DNA of 64,000 nt from Ectocarpus siliculosus (Eukaryota > Sar > Phaeophyceae > Ectocarpales > Ectocarpaceae): NCBI GenBank assembly GCA_000310025.1, contig FN649737.1, positions 2,741,528-2,805,527 of the forward strand, written 5' to 3'. Of this stretch, positions 54,123 through 64,000 are shown in pieces. The notes beneath the pieces were generated by a model, which worked only from the letters and a program-made list of their open reading frames with translations, was not told the DNA's origin and made no database searches. The position numbers and the translations under genes are program-made. Each line of letters opens with the position of its first letter. The first letter of the stretch is position 1.

Positions 54123-55899
54123 GCTGACGTGGCTGCTCGGATGATGAATCTTGACCGGCGGGAGGGTAGTAGACGTAGTGGATCCCGCCGTCAGATGAAC
54201 GGCTGTCTTCGTACCCGGAGGAGTAGCTGTAGCTGTCCCCGCCGCCGGCGTAGTGGGCGTACCCGGCGTCGTGGTAGCCGTCGTCGTAGGAGTAGCCTTC
54301 GTCGTAGTCGCCGTAATCTTCGTAGTAGCCACCATCATCGTGGGTGTAGTACACAACGTACGCCTGCTCTCTTCCGTGGCCAGAACGCGCGTGCCCCGGG
54401 CCTCTCCCTGCCCGATCTCTCTCGGCACGCCCGTCGCTGCTGTGGCGTCCCGCGGGCCCACGACCCCCCGGGTGACGCCCCAGACGACCACCAGGCCCAC
54501 GTCCACGAAGAGGTCGCGGGGGGGGTGAGGCTTGGCTCCAGCCACCGCCACCATGACCGGTGTGGTGCTGCTGCTCTATCCTCACCCATCGCCCGCCACC
54601 GCGGCCGGGTCCCGGCGGCGGTCTACCCCCTCGCTGGCTACCGCCGCCACCGCGGCTGCCGCCGCCCGAGCGACGTTCCTCGGCGCCCTCTCTCGAACGC
54701 GCACGCCGCAGTTGCTGCTGGAGACGACACTGCTCGTTGGTGTGAAGCTCGGACTGGTGGTAGCGGCAAAATCCGCCGGGGTCGTCGTTGAACACGTCAC
54801 TATTTTTCTTCTCTCCGTCACGATTTTGGCCGCCAGCTGCTGCCTGACCGCCGTCTTGACCCCAGGATGCCCCCCCACTGCCCCCGCCGCGCCGGCCCAT
54901 GCCGGATGCGGCGAGAGCGAGCTCCACCTCGCGCCTCTCCCCCTTGCTCCTCTCGCGCTCCATCTCCACGTGGGCGTCCCTCACCACAGTCTCAAGGGTA
55001 CGCAACGTCAGGACATCATGGGCAAGCAGTATTCCTTTTTGCACGGCATACAACGAAGAGGGAAGGCCACGAGCAATGTCTTTGTTGGCATCTGTTTCAT
55101 CCTTAATCGTGCCTACAGATGCGAGACGCAGGCGAAGGGCCTCTGAGCGGGCAATGTAATCCTGTGGACTCTCGGACTCTTTCATCTCCAACTCCTTCCA
55201 GTCCTGCTCCAACCTCGACTTTTCTGACTGCCTTTTCTCCTGATAGAACTCGGTCACTATTTTCCAGCCCTTTTGGGGACTCTCACACGCCAGAATCAAG
55301 CTCTGAATCGGGGGATACATAACCTTGCTTATGAGGATATTCCACAGTTTGAAAGACTTGTCTACCACTTCATTTCCAAACAGTCTCCGAAGGTCTCCTA
55401 CATTCACACCCCCGACCTTGACCTCGACCTCCAGTTCCAACGCATCATGCACACCCTCCTCCTGAAAATATGAAATCATCTTACCACGAAAAATATCAAA
55501 CATAATGTACAAGTCCTGCTCCTTCTTTACACTACCAAGCCAAGGTTCGATTTCTGAGCCTGGATTGACACGTAACGTGCCTGAGCGGGCAAAGCCCTGT
55601 TGTTGAGCGATGGCCTCAGCTGTCGCCTTGGCCGCTTGCGCCACGATGTGTGCGACGCTGCTGGGGTCGTTGAATGTGGCTGGTGTACCCTGGCTGGAGG
55701 GTGATGGTTGGTTGCCAGTAGGTGGGACTGGGTTGCCGGTTGGAGTGGCTGGGTTGCCGGCTGGTGGTTGGGCAATGGTGACTTCACCCTCGTTGATCCT
55801 GTTGGCTTCGAGTTCGGCTTGCACTCGTTGCTGGACGATCTCCTCCACTTTTTGTTGTAGCTCTTCCCCGCTGAGGGCGGAGAGGTCGATGTCCTCCAT
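54123..55899 (-). CDS. Copia Gag, start to C-terminal tail
   Basis: ATG at 55899 (MEDIDLSALSGEELQQKVEE). A UBN2-like capsid region follows (FYQEKRQSEKSRLEQDWKEL, ESPQDYIARSEALRLRL), then a zinc-knuckle variant Cys-x2-His-x4-His-x4-Cys (CRYHQSELHTNEQC), an Arg/Gly-rich stretch and a Tyr/Asp-rich stretch. The frame runs on to 54064, but sequence past 54123 belongs to the inverted protease segment. It would form the virus-like particle and bind element RNA. Its start lies 95 bases inside the right LTR, the expected place for gag in the minus orientation. The protease that should follow is present only inverted. Confidence 0.82.
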
Positions 55900-55994
55900 G
55901 ATGTTTGGTGTTGTGGGAGTCTACCGATTGCGCGTGACTGCACAACCCCCGGATGGCTACGCCCGCGCGCAGATACCGTGATATCGCACTAGTG

Positions 55995-56319
55995 TGAAAG
56001 GTAAACTACGCGGGGTGCAGCAAGCACGTTCTGGACGTTACTTGGGGCACTGGGTAGTCGGCCGTGTTAGGCCGAGAGAGAGAGATTGAGAGAGAGTTGG
56101 AGAGAGAGTGGGAGAAGGAAACTTGATTGGAGAGAGACGGTGGTGGTGGTGGAGAGAGAGAGGAAGAAGTGAGCGCAGCACGCACGCAAGCTTCATCGCA
56201 CCAACCACGCCAAAAGGGTCCCCGTGACCGCACCGATGGTACCCTGCAACACACGAAATTCCCAACACGTATCCCCCTGGGATCCTCACGACCAGGTACT
56301 GCTGCGAGTATATCTAACA
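55995..56319 (-). repeat. Copia LTR (right; 5' LTR in element orientation)
   Basis: 325 bp, nearly identical to 48428-48752. It is followed by the target-site duplicate aacac at 56320-56324. Confidence 0.9.
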
Positions 56320-56324
56320 AACAC

Positions 56325-58439
56325 ATTCCTTTCATGTTCGCGCCGTATGGGAGAGAGAGTATGGCAGCGAGTTGTCTGCGACATATATCGATGTGGTGAG
56401 ACTTCATAAGCCATAATGATAAAGGAAAGAGCGTGAATTTTAGCAGCATAAGGCTTCGGGAGGTGGGTCTAGCGTGAAGTGGCACACGTGTGAATTTTGA
56501 GTCTGCATTTGCACCACTCAGCCACAGGACGATCGAGCCTGTAGGGACCAACCGCATGAAAAATCCTGCAGAACGAGCGAAGCTGGTACAGTTGGCGAGA
56601 GAGTTTGCTACATATTTACTACCCTCCACGGAATACATGCGATCATGCGAGAATTGGGCTTGGTTTATGTTGGCCATATACTCCGTCAGGCAAGAGGGCC
56701 TGAAGCTCAATTTTCACTGCCTCATTGTATATCAGTGAATTTTGCCATCACCACGCACGCGGCCTCCTGGCAACCTAACGAATTCCTAAGCGACCTTTCC
56801 CGTAAACCTCACTGGTGACCATGTCAGGAAGTTGTTCCATCTGGTCTGAGGCGAGCACCCGGTGCGAATGTTGGTAGCTGGCGTACTTGGAGGAGTGAAA
56901 TAACCACACCACATTCACTCCGTTGCACAACGAATCGTACAACCTTTGTTGTAGCCACGCCCTCCTGTACATACGAACAGCCTTTCGTAGCGACGGTAGA
57001 GGAAGCGATGCCCTTCGGGCATCGTAAGCGATTCAAAAAATCGCCCGACTTTACTCTTGCTTCCTGCTTGGTTCAATCTTAGTGAATCGGTGCTACTGTG
57101 ACACCTGCCGGTACCACCGCCGTCGCCGTCATTGCCGTCGCCGCAGCCGCCCCAGAAGAAGTCGGTGGTGGTCGTGCTCTTTCTGTAGAGTAGGCTCCAG
57201 TGCCGTATAGTTCCACCGCATGCCACTACTCGGACTGCTGTCCTCGCCACATCTGCCGTTGCTGCTGCTGGTACCGGGAGCTTGTTTCCCTCGAATTTTT
57301 CGTGGCTTCAGACCAAGTTACCGAAAGTGCATGTTTGGGCAATGCTGTCGACGCTGGCATGTTGCTGTGTTGTTTCCTCTCTTCTCTCTCTCTGTTGCCT
57401 CTCTCTTTGCGGGTGCGGTGTCTGTACCCCCTCTCTGCAGCTGTCGCTGGTGTGCGGTGCGGTGAACGAAACGCTGATGAACCGTGCTTGTATCGCATGT
57501 GACGTAAGATATCATACCCCCTCCGTCGATGTTCAAAGCCCGATTTCTCCACAGCAGGGAGAGTTATAGTAGCGCCGAAAACGGCAGTCACGTCTGTCCT
57601 TGGCGAGAGCTTTCCAAACCCCTATCGTGTGGTGTATTCATCCTCTGCGCCGTGGAGTAATTGAACTTGGAAAACCGGTCCACGGGGTGGGGTGACTACG
57701 GTATATCGGCATACATACACAGCCGAATAGCAGTTCTAAGTGCGGTGTCTTATGTGCAGTGCGTTGCAGTGAAAAGTCTCATTTGTCCCCTACCTGGTAC
57801 GGTGTCTATTTGTGTGCTGTGTGGCGGCGCGGTGTGTGCTAAATACTGCGGTGCAGGCGGCGCGATCACTTGGTTCTTGCCACGGCCTGACCAAATGAGT
57901 CAGCTTTGAGCTTTATTGGTGCTTGTAGAGGTTGCTCTCCGAAGCTACTACTCTCCGAACCTCCTTTTCTGCCACGTTCCACTTTCCACCAAACAAACGT
58001 GTGAAACAAAAGACACTCCTGTTGCAGGATGCATGTCGCCAGCCGTACTACCCGCTGTTGATGCATACGTAGACTGCAACAGCAGCATGCAATAGTCTGA
58101 TCTAATCCGCAGTAGGTAACCCACATACAACCATGCTGTCCTGCGCAGCGATATATCTTTCCCCGCGTCTGCATCTGCATCAGAATCTTTTCCTGGTGCC
58201 TCTGAAGAAGACGGACCATCGTAGCGGTCGTTGTTGTTGTTGTTGTGTACATATCAAGGAAACAGTTTTTTTGGCGTGCTGCGCAACTTTTTTGTGGCTG
58301 TTACGCTGGCGCGTTCTCGCCTCTTCCGTGTCGCGCGGAATCTCTGTAGTAGTCTACCTGGTAGGCTGTTTGCCATGGTTGTATTCCATGTTGGGCGGAG
58401 AGGTTGTTGGTCTCTCTCCTCCAGTCTCCCAGCGTGATG
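56325..58439. other. Intergenic region upstream of PiT copy C, no gene
   Basis: Short open frames without motifs. Bases 57481-57597 are an inverted relative of 15186-15335. No splice-consistent gene could be built. Confidence 0.45.
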
Positions 58440-58839
58440 GTTTGTGAATGCGGGTTCGAAGGGTCGCAAACAAACGCATCGCCCGCGTAAAGTTCCAAAT
58501 CTTTACTTGCTCGCCACAGAGAATCAATCCAACCCATAGCAAGCCAAACGGACACGAGCGAACAGGCACCTCTCCCATTGCTCCGTGGTAGCAGAAAGTT
58601 GCCTAGCTCGAAGGACAAAGGGGTGGTTCGAGATCGTTCGCGAGGCGTTCTGTCGTGGTGCCGAGAGAGAAAGCTCCGTATCCGGTTGGGCGGCGCTCGT
58701 GCAGCCCTATTGTGCCCACCCAGAGTAATTTTTCTAAAAAGTCCGAATCTTCAGAGACTCTCGAGATAGGCACATACAGTAGACCGCCAAGCTTTTGCCG
58801 ACAGTACCACGGCTGGCTGCTGTGTGTACGTGCCTCCAC
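58440..58839 (+). promoter_or_regulatory. 5' flank of PiT copy C, conserved with copy B
   Basis: Collinear with 26580-26975: gggttcgaagggtcgcaaac, gtaaagttccaaatcttta, cctctcccattgctc and gttcgagatcgttcgc. It marks the duplicated unit as including the promoter/5' UTR. Confidence 0.5.
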
Positions 58840-61800
58840 ATGAGTGAAGCTCTCCAGCCGCGAATGCTTGCCCCAGAGGCTTCGGATCAATGGCTCTGGA
58901 TCGTCGTCGTCGGCGCTTTTGGGAGCTTCTTGGCTGCTTTCGGTGCGTTGGTTGATGGCCTACCGTGTGTTCATGCTGATCCTGTCGGAATGCGGAATGC
59001 TGTCTTACTGAGGTGTAGTCTAGACCATGTATGCATACAACAAGAGTTTAGTTAGTGTAGAGAGTTGCGGCAGGACCACCACAAGATAGTCAACTTTCCA
59101 AACGGTACACCGCCACCCTAGCCACGCGGAGAAGAGCCATGTCGTGCAAGGGGACATTCATGCATGCTCGAGACACGCACGTTGTGGAGAAGCAGATTCG
59201 CACACAAGTTTGTCGGAAACCGTGTGTCCTCCGACTTCACCCGCCCTCATTTTTTTCCCTGCTTGCTGATTTCTTTCTTGCGTCCTCGACCATGAACGTC
59301 TAGGCATAGGGGCCAACGACGTCGCGAACGCCTTTGCGACCTCCGTGGGGGCTCGGGCCGTCACTCTAAAGTATGTCGAAACATGGTGCATCTACGACCA
59401 TTGGTCACAGTTTTTACCCGAGAGTTCATGGTGTGGAGCACACACCACGCAAGTAAGAAATCAGGTCAGCCGCAGTGGGTTGTTTCAGGATGCATAACAC
59501 CACGAAGATGTACAATGTTTCGCCGTTTGTATTCGCACGACACACGAACGAACGCGGTCGCCTCCCGACGTTTCGTGCAGGCAAGCGATAGTACTGGCCG
59601 GAATATTTGAATTCCTGGGCGCGCTACTCTTGGGCACACACGTGACGAAGGCCGTCCGCGAGAACATCGTCAACGTGAGTTCGTCTGCCAACCAGATATT
59701 GACAGATCCGTTGCACACGCGAGTGAGTGTCTTTCTGGTGGTATGTATGCATACGGGGCTGAAAGGTTCGCGAAGTGGCGCCGCGTCCACCCCAAGTCCA
59801 CCGTGTGAAAGTGCCTCACGGTGGTGTCTCGCACACAGTTTGTTCTTATACATAGCTCTACGCCCCGCACGCTGATTTTTCCCATGTAGACTACAAGTAT
59901 ATATATATATGTAGCATCAAGCAACCCCGGTTGTGTTTCAACGATCGATCGCAATCTGTACCGTACGGTTGCGAGTCAGCGCACCGCCGTGCGGTCATTT
60001 CGCCATTTAGTTTACATCGCACCCCTGTGCGATGGCTCGGGACCGTGCGGAGACCCCGAACTTCGTGCGGAAATCGAGTTAAATCATTTGAAATTGCATT
60101 TTGCATTGATATTATACCAAGCACCCTTGTGCGATAGATAACTCCGGTATGTGCGGTGCTCGAAAAATCTTTGCAAACGGACGGACACCTCAGTTGTGCT
60201 GCGGTTGCAGGCTACACATGCAACGTACACACGCACACATCGATCAGTCAATCACAGCAGTTAGCACGGTGGATTCTCCTGCAGTAGATTTTTGAGAAAG
60301 CATACACACATTTAGAATTGGTTTGTGTTCAACCGCACTATTGTTGACGTCTTTTCGTTGATCATCCGCTTAGCGCGGTCTATGATTGGGTCTGATTTCG
60401 GCTTCTTAGGTCGATGCTAAAAATTAATACATAAAAGGTCTCCCTTCGGGACGTGGGTGTCTACCCTCCCTCACTTGACGCAAGACCACATGCACATTGC
60501 TGGAAATAGGGACTAGCTGTGTGTCTTGCAACGCTTGTATTTCCGCAAAAAACATCGCGGCACAAAACATCGCGCACGTTGTTTTTCTACGTTGAAGCCA
60601 GCTCGAGCGGACAATACAGCGAAAACTCAGACTTCCATGATGTCTTTGATTGATCATGGCAGATTTCCGATGAGAACCGAATTTGAAGCCGAAACAACAC
60701 CACAAATAAATGGGACATGTTCAACACTGCGGCTGGATGTATGCTCTCAGACTTGTCTAAACTTGGCCCGCTGCGAAGTGTAGTAAACATAGGTACTGCT
60801 ATTCTACAATGCGATGACACGAAGAGTCACAGCCATGAATCGTCGAAAGAATGAATGAATTAAAATTAACGAATGAAAGTGGAGAAGCAAGAGGCAAATA
60901 TTTCAAACCGTCGTATTTGATGGGTTTGACAGGTTTTAGAATTGGTTCGTTCGACTGTGGGTATCTCGAATGGGTAGTCTTTCTGTGTGTCTGTGTGTGT
61001 ATTTATTTTTCCTTAGTTGGTTCGCCAGGCTTTGTCAGCGCGGAACGCGTCCCCGGGGTTTTGAGCCAGTTTTCGCAACTTTTGCCGTCAACCACACGCG
61101 CCACGGAGGCCTACCGACCTGCGGGCACGGGCGTTAATGTACCGACGAGCCTCTTTCGTGCTCCCGAGAAGGAATTGCGATAGAAGACTCGCTGCCGCGA
61201 GAGAAACAAACGCCGAAGCATGAACAGTGACCAAATCTTATATGTACATATGCATACACACTACACACAAATGCGACGAAATACGAAATCCGGCGCGCGG
61301 CGGGCGGAAAAGAATCATTTCCCGCCCACCGTCGAGTTGTGCCCACACGCGACACACAATCGCTTGGCATTCATGTCGGAGGGTTCGAGTACCGAGGGCC
61401 GCGGTCTCAGGGACTAAATAGTGGTGGCGACCCTTCCTCTGCGGACACGGTAGTTTGGGGTGAACGGACAATGAAAAGTTTTCCGATCCAATGGTTATAC
61501 TACCCTGTGACCACGGGAATCGACCGCGTCGAGTGTTGGATCAGTACGGACATCAAGGTACTGGGTAGAGAGAGATCGGAACGGTTTTTAATGTGAAGAC
61601 AGCAACAACAACAACAACAACAACAACAACTACCGGGTATGTTTCATTTCCTTCATAACTCTACGTGTGGTGTGCGACCATACCCTACCAATAAACCAGA
61701 GCTAACATGCTAGCACTGGCCTGGTCGCAGGGGTGAAAGCTGCCTCGGAATTACTGGCACTCAACTACCCTTGGTTGCGAGTCATTGCACGCCTGTACGG

Positions 61801-63327
61801 TGACTCCGCACCCTGTGCGGAAATTGAATTAATCCTTTTCGCCGTTTAATTTGCATCGCACCCTGTGCGATGACTCCGGACCGTGCGGAGACCCTGGACC
61901 GTGCGCTGACTCGCAACCTTCCGGTAAACGTTTTCGCCCTTTTCACAAGGAAATATCCGACTTCTCGAACGGGAACTACTACAACTGCCCTGCAGGAGAC
62001 TGCCGCTGTTGAATAGACGCGAACATATTCCTCAAGGTGCACGTAGCTTGCAGTGTCAGCTTCGCCATATACGATTTATCTGGAGCTCCAGTCACACAAC
62101 ACAAACACGGCTTCTCCATTGGGCATATCTCAATTATACTTCAACTGCTCCCGCTCTTCGCTCTTTGTGTAAGGTCGCTCTCTGTGATCACCCCCGTGCT
62201 TTTCAACAAGATGCACTTCTACAACCGCACCACACCACCTTGCAATCGCCGCCAGGGAGCCTTACGGTCCCTAGCTGCCGCACCAATATTTACACGCCAT
62301 CCAATCCAATTGCACGCGTCATGAATATTCTCAAACGAAGGTTGAATGCTTCCTGGACAACCCTGGGATACTCATGTACGGCATGATGTGCGTCGTCTAC
62401 ACGACCGGGATGTGGCTCCTGCTCGCGTCCTACCTCGAGCTACCTGTCTCCACCACCCACTCCACGATCGGCGCAATTATCGGAATGGCCGTCGCCTACG
62501 CGGGGTCGGGGTGCGTGGTATGGTACCAGGAGTCCGACATTTTCCCCTATTTCAAGGGAGTGGCCGCCATCGCGGTGTCGTGGGTGCTGTCTCCGATCTT
62601 CTCCGGAGTTGCATCGCTCCTTGTGTTTCTGACGGTCCGCGCCTTCGTGCTCAGGTCTCCCAACGCCTTCGGCCGGTCCTTCTGGGTGTTCCCGGTCTTG
62701 GTGATGGTCACCATCGCCGTCAACGGTAAGAGGCCGGGATCTACAAGTATGTGTAGCTGTAGTTTAGTGTGTTCTTCGCGCGGCATACTTTTCACGGACA
62801 GCCCAAGTACACGAGCATTTGCAAACGACGTTGGAATATTGAAAACAAACTCGCGTGGTATCTACAACAAATATGAGTATGAGCACATGATTGCATGGTC
62901 GGGGAAGTTCTTCAGATTTGGCGAACGTAGTTTTCTAAGTTTTGCGAACGTACATACATGCGAGACGCGTTTGTAGTGGCAATCCTACACCTTTGAGGGG
63001 AAAGTGATCGGTCTGTCTGCACTACAGTACCCTGTTCGGTTCTACAACCTAGCGGCCCAGCGGCCACGCTCCCGTCGTCCGGGATACTGCTGATCCCCCC
63101 CCCCCCCCTCTCCCCCCGATCTTCATTTCCTCCTCTGGGAAGTGTTTGTCTTCGTGTACAAGGGCGCGAAGAGTATGCACCTCGACGAGACCAGCGTTCT
63201 GATCTCACTCGGGTGGGGGTTGGGGCTGGGGGGCAGCGTCCCTCTCGTTCTGGCACCTACGGTGATTCCCGCTCTGAGGAGGAGAGTGCTGAAGATCTAC
63301 GGAGATGGCACTAGAAAAGTTTTACCG
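58840..63327 (+). CDS. PiT-family (SLC20-like) phosphate transporter, copy C, first five exons (runs off right edge)
   Basis: Exons 58840-58942, 59304-59370, 59581-59674, 62341-62725 and 63143-63327 have exactly the sizes (103, 67, 94, 385, 185 bp) and phases of copy B. The start is [14 protein letters not shown], as in B. The first signature [17 protein letters not shown] spans exons 1-2. Exon 4 reads CFLDNPGILMYGMM ... LELPVSTTHSTIG, closer to the usual family sequence than the [13 protein letters not shown] of B. Exon 5 ends at the donor gtacgg. The loop exon and the second half, with the second GANNVANA-type signature, should lie beyond 64000. Intron 3 (59675-62340) carries an inverted dispersed element, a LINE tail and a MITE-like repeat. 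Intact as far as seen. Confidence 0.88.
59960..60140 (+). repeat. Sequence related to the MITE-like repeat at 61773
   Basis: Shares ggttgcgagtca, cgccatttagtttacatcgc, ctgtgcgatggctc and ggaccgtgcggagacc with 61773-61918, but the right-hand inverted end is missing. Confidence 0.5.
60423..61255 (-). repeat. Unclassified dispersed element, inverted partner of 20815-21545
   Basis: The reverse complement matches 20815-21545 over most of its length, with insertions such as the stretch near 60930-61015. It lies in intron 3 of PiT C. Confidence 0.7.
61500..61633 (+). mobile_element. LINE 3' tail fragment with (CAA)n
   Basis: ctgtgaccacgggaatcgac, ggtactgggtagagagagat, ggaacggtttttaatgtgaa and (CAA)n to 61633. 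It belongs to the same family as 5970-6220 and 29333-29515. It is heavily 5'-truncated. Confidence 0.8.
61773..61918 (+). mobile_element. 146-bp MITE-like element with perfect 12-bp terminal inverted repeats
   Basis: Ends are ggttgcgagtca (61773-61784) and tgactcgcaacc (61907-61918). The interior has further inverted pieces (gcatcgcaccctgtgcgatg). Only a possible TT duplication flanks it. No protein. Class not assigned. Confidence 0.5.
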
Positions 63328-64000
63328 GTACGGCGGCGGAGAGTCGTTCTCTTCGCGTTGTGCAGTCGCACTCTCTCTCTGATGTATGTGCAACGAAAGG
63401 CGTGTCTCTCTTGGTGGGTCGCCACCGTGGCTGGTATCTTCGCTGTAGTCCTTTCCGTGTCTTGTGCGGCACGTTGGGGAGAGCATCCCTTATTCTCAGG
63501 CGTTGTATCGTTCTCTTCAGTTTGTCTCAACAACAGACTTCACGACGAAGGATGGCCGCTTAGTATTTTTGCCGCGGGCGAGGGGCAAGCACCTACATAG
63601 TGGTACATAGAACGAAAGGTTTTGGTTGGCAGCTCCCGATGATTTGTACATTGCGAATTTGAGGTGTCGCTTTCGGGTATTATGCCCTTAAAGTCCCAGT
63701 TCACATGGTTGTGATCGGTCGAGCCCTACCCTCCCAGTGTTTTCTGGGACTCCTCTCTCTGAGTAGAATCCGCGCCCTCCATTCTTTCCGGCACTCATGG
63801 ATCAACGACAACCCTCCCCATACTGGAGTGAATGGCGTCATTTTTCACTCCGTCCCAAGCATGTGAAGTATGATTCAACGATCCTTACCTGTCGTAGAGA
63901 TGGTAAGGACAATCTTAACGTCCACCGCAACACGTACGGACCACCCCCACATCGTAAAAAAAAGAGTGAGTGACAATGCTTTTCAGTCACTGCCGAGCAC
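63328..64000. other. Intron 5 of PiT C to the window edge
   Basis: Homologous to 35172-35545 at its start and, near the edge, to 42300-42700 of copy B (cgcaacacg ... ttttcactc units). This shows that the 6.5-kb YR element of copy B is missing here. No exon is seen before the window ends. Confidence 0.6.

Larger units (their letters stand above)
48423..56324 (-). mobile_element. Copia LTR retrotransposon with inverted, scrambled interior
   Basis: Two 325-bp LTRs (48428-48752 and 55995-56319) differ at only two positions seen and are flanked by the 5-bp target-site duplication aacac (48423-48427 and 56320-56324). Read on the minus strand the LTR begins TGTTAGATATAC, the usual Copia start, and a polypurine tract (gcagggggga, 48763-48753) abuts the left LTR, so the element's own direction is minus. 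Gag (55899 down to 54123) agrees with this. Integrase-RT-RNase H (48754-52023) and a gag-C/protease piece (52124-54122) lie on the plus strand. A normal element reads gag-PR-IN-RT-RH in one direction. The near-identical LTRs imply a recent insertion. Confidence 0.88.

Noticed and set aside
52050-54791. 913-codon open frame as one gene
   Set aside because: It is a composite: gag C-terminus and protease followed, after 54123, by the antisense of the inverted gag arm.

Overview
The window is nuclear DNA of an intron-rich, repeat-rich eukaryote. It is most likely a brown alga (stramenopile, Ectocarpus-like). I infer this from the gene content, introns of about 0.2-2 kb or longer with GT-AG ends and pyrimidine-rich acceptors, long C/G homopolymers, and the mix of LINE, Copia and tyrosine-recombinase retroelements. 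No database was consulted, so the species is an inference. Two 100-base N gaps (16994-17093 and 34861-34960) show it is a draft assembly.

Five host genes can be assembled exon by exon with consistent splice phases. (1) A PiT-family phosphate transporter, copy A, lies on the minus strand (exons between 7667 and 2872). It runs into an inserted LINE and off the left edge. (2) An SRD5A3-like polyprenol reductase lies on the minus strand (13763-10458, N-terminal exon not found). (3) Divergent from it on the plus strand is a complete 11-exon gene (14776-24314) of 544 codons. It encodes an unusual fusion of an Asp/Asn beta-hydroxylase-like 2-oxoglutarate oxygenase domain with a PAPS-dependent sulfotransferase domain; all signature residues of both are visible. 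(4) PiT copy B is complete: nine plus-strand exons from 26976 to 45698, 577 residues, with introns swollen by transposons. (5) PiT copy C (58840 onward, plus) has exons 1-5 of the same size and phase as B and runs off the right edge. B and C are a recent tandem duplication that includes their 5' flanks and introns. A is an older, inverted relative with shifted intron positions.

Much of the rest is mobile DNA. A LINE family with (CAA)n tails is represented by one minus-strand remnant with a RT frame at the left edge (tail not seen), a 5'-truncated RT-containing copy at 4.5-6.2 kb and three tail fragments. A SINE-like family with a tRNA-like head recurs about nine times; one copy carries a 13-bp target-site duplication. 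Intron 5 of PiT B holds a 6.5-kb tyrosine-recombinase retroelement with the split direct repeats (A1 - genes - B1 - A2 - B2) known from Ngaro/PAT-type elements. It has no recognisable reverse transcriptase and carries a 22-unit array of hairpin-forming repeats. Between PiT B and C sits a 7.9-kb Copia element with near-identical 325-bp LTRs and a 5-bp target-site duplication. Its interior is scrambled: gag and the polypurine tract follow the minus-strand LTR orientation, while protease, integrase, RT and RNase H lie on the plus strand, with an 899-bp inverted duplication of gag.

Functionally the locus looks like a phosphate-uptake cluster next to a sulfation/hydroxylation gene and a dolichol-synthesis gene. 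Nothing in the sequence shows that these genes act in one pathway.
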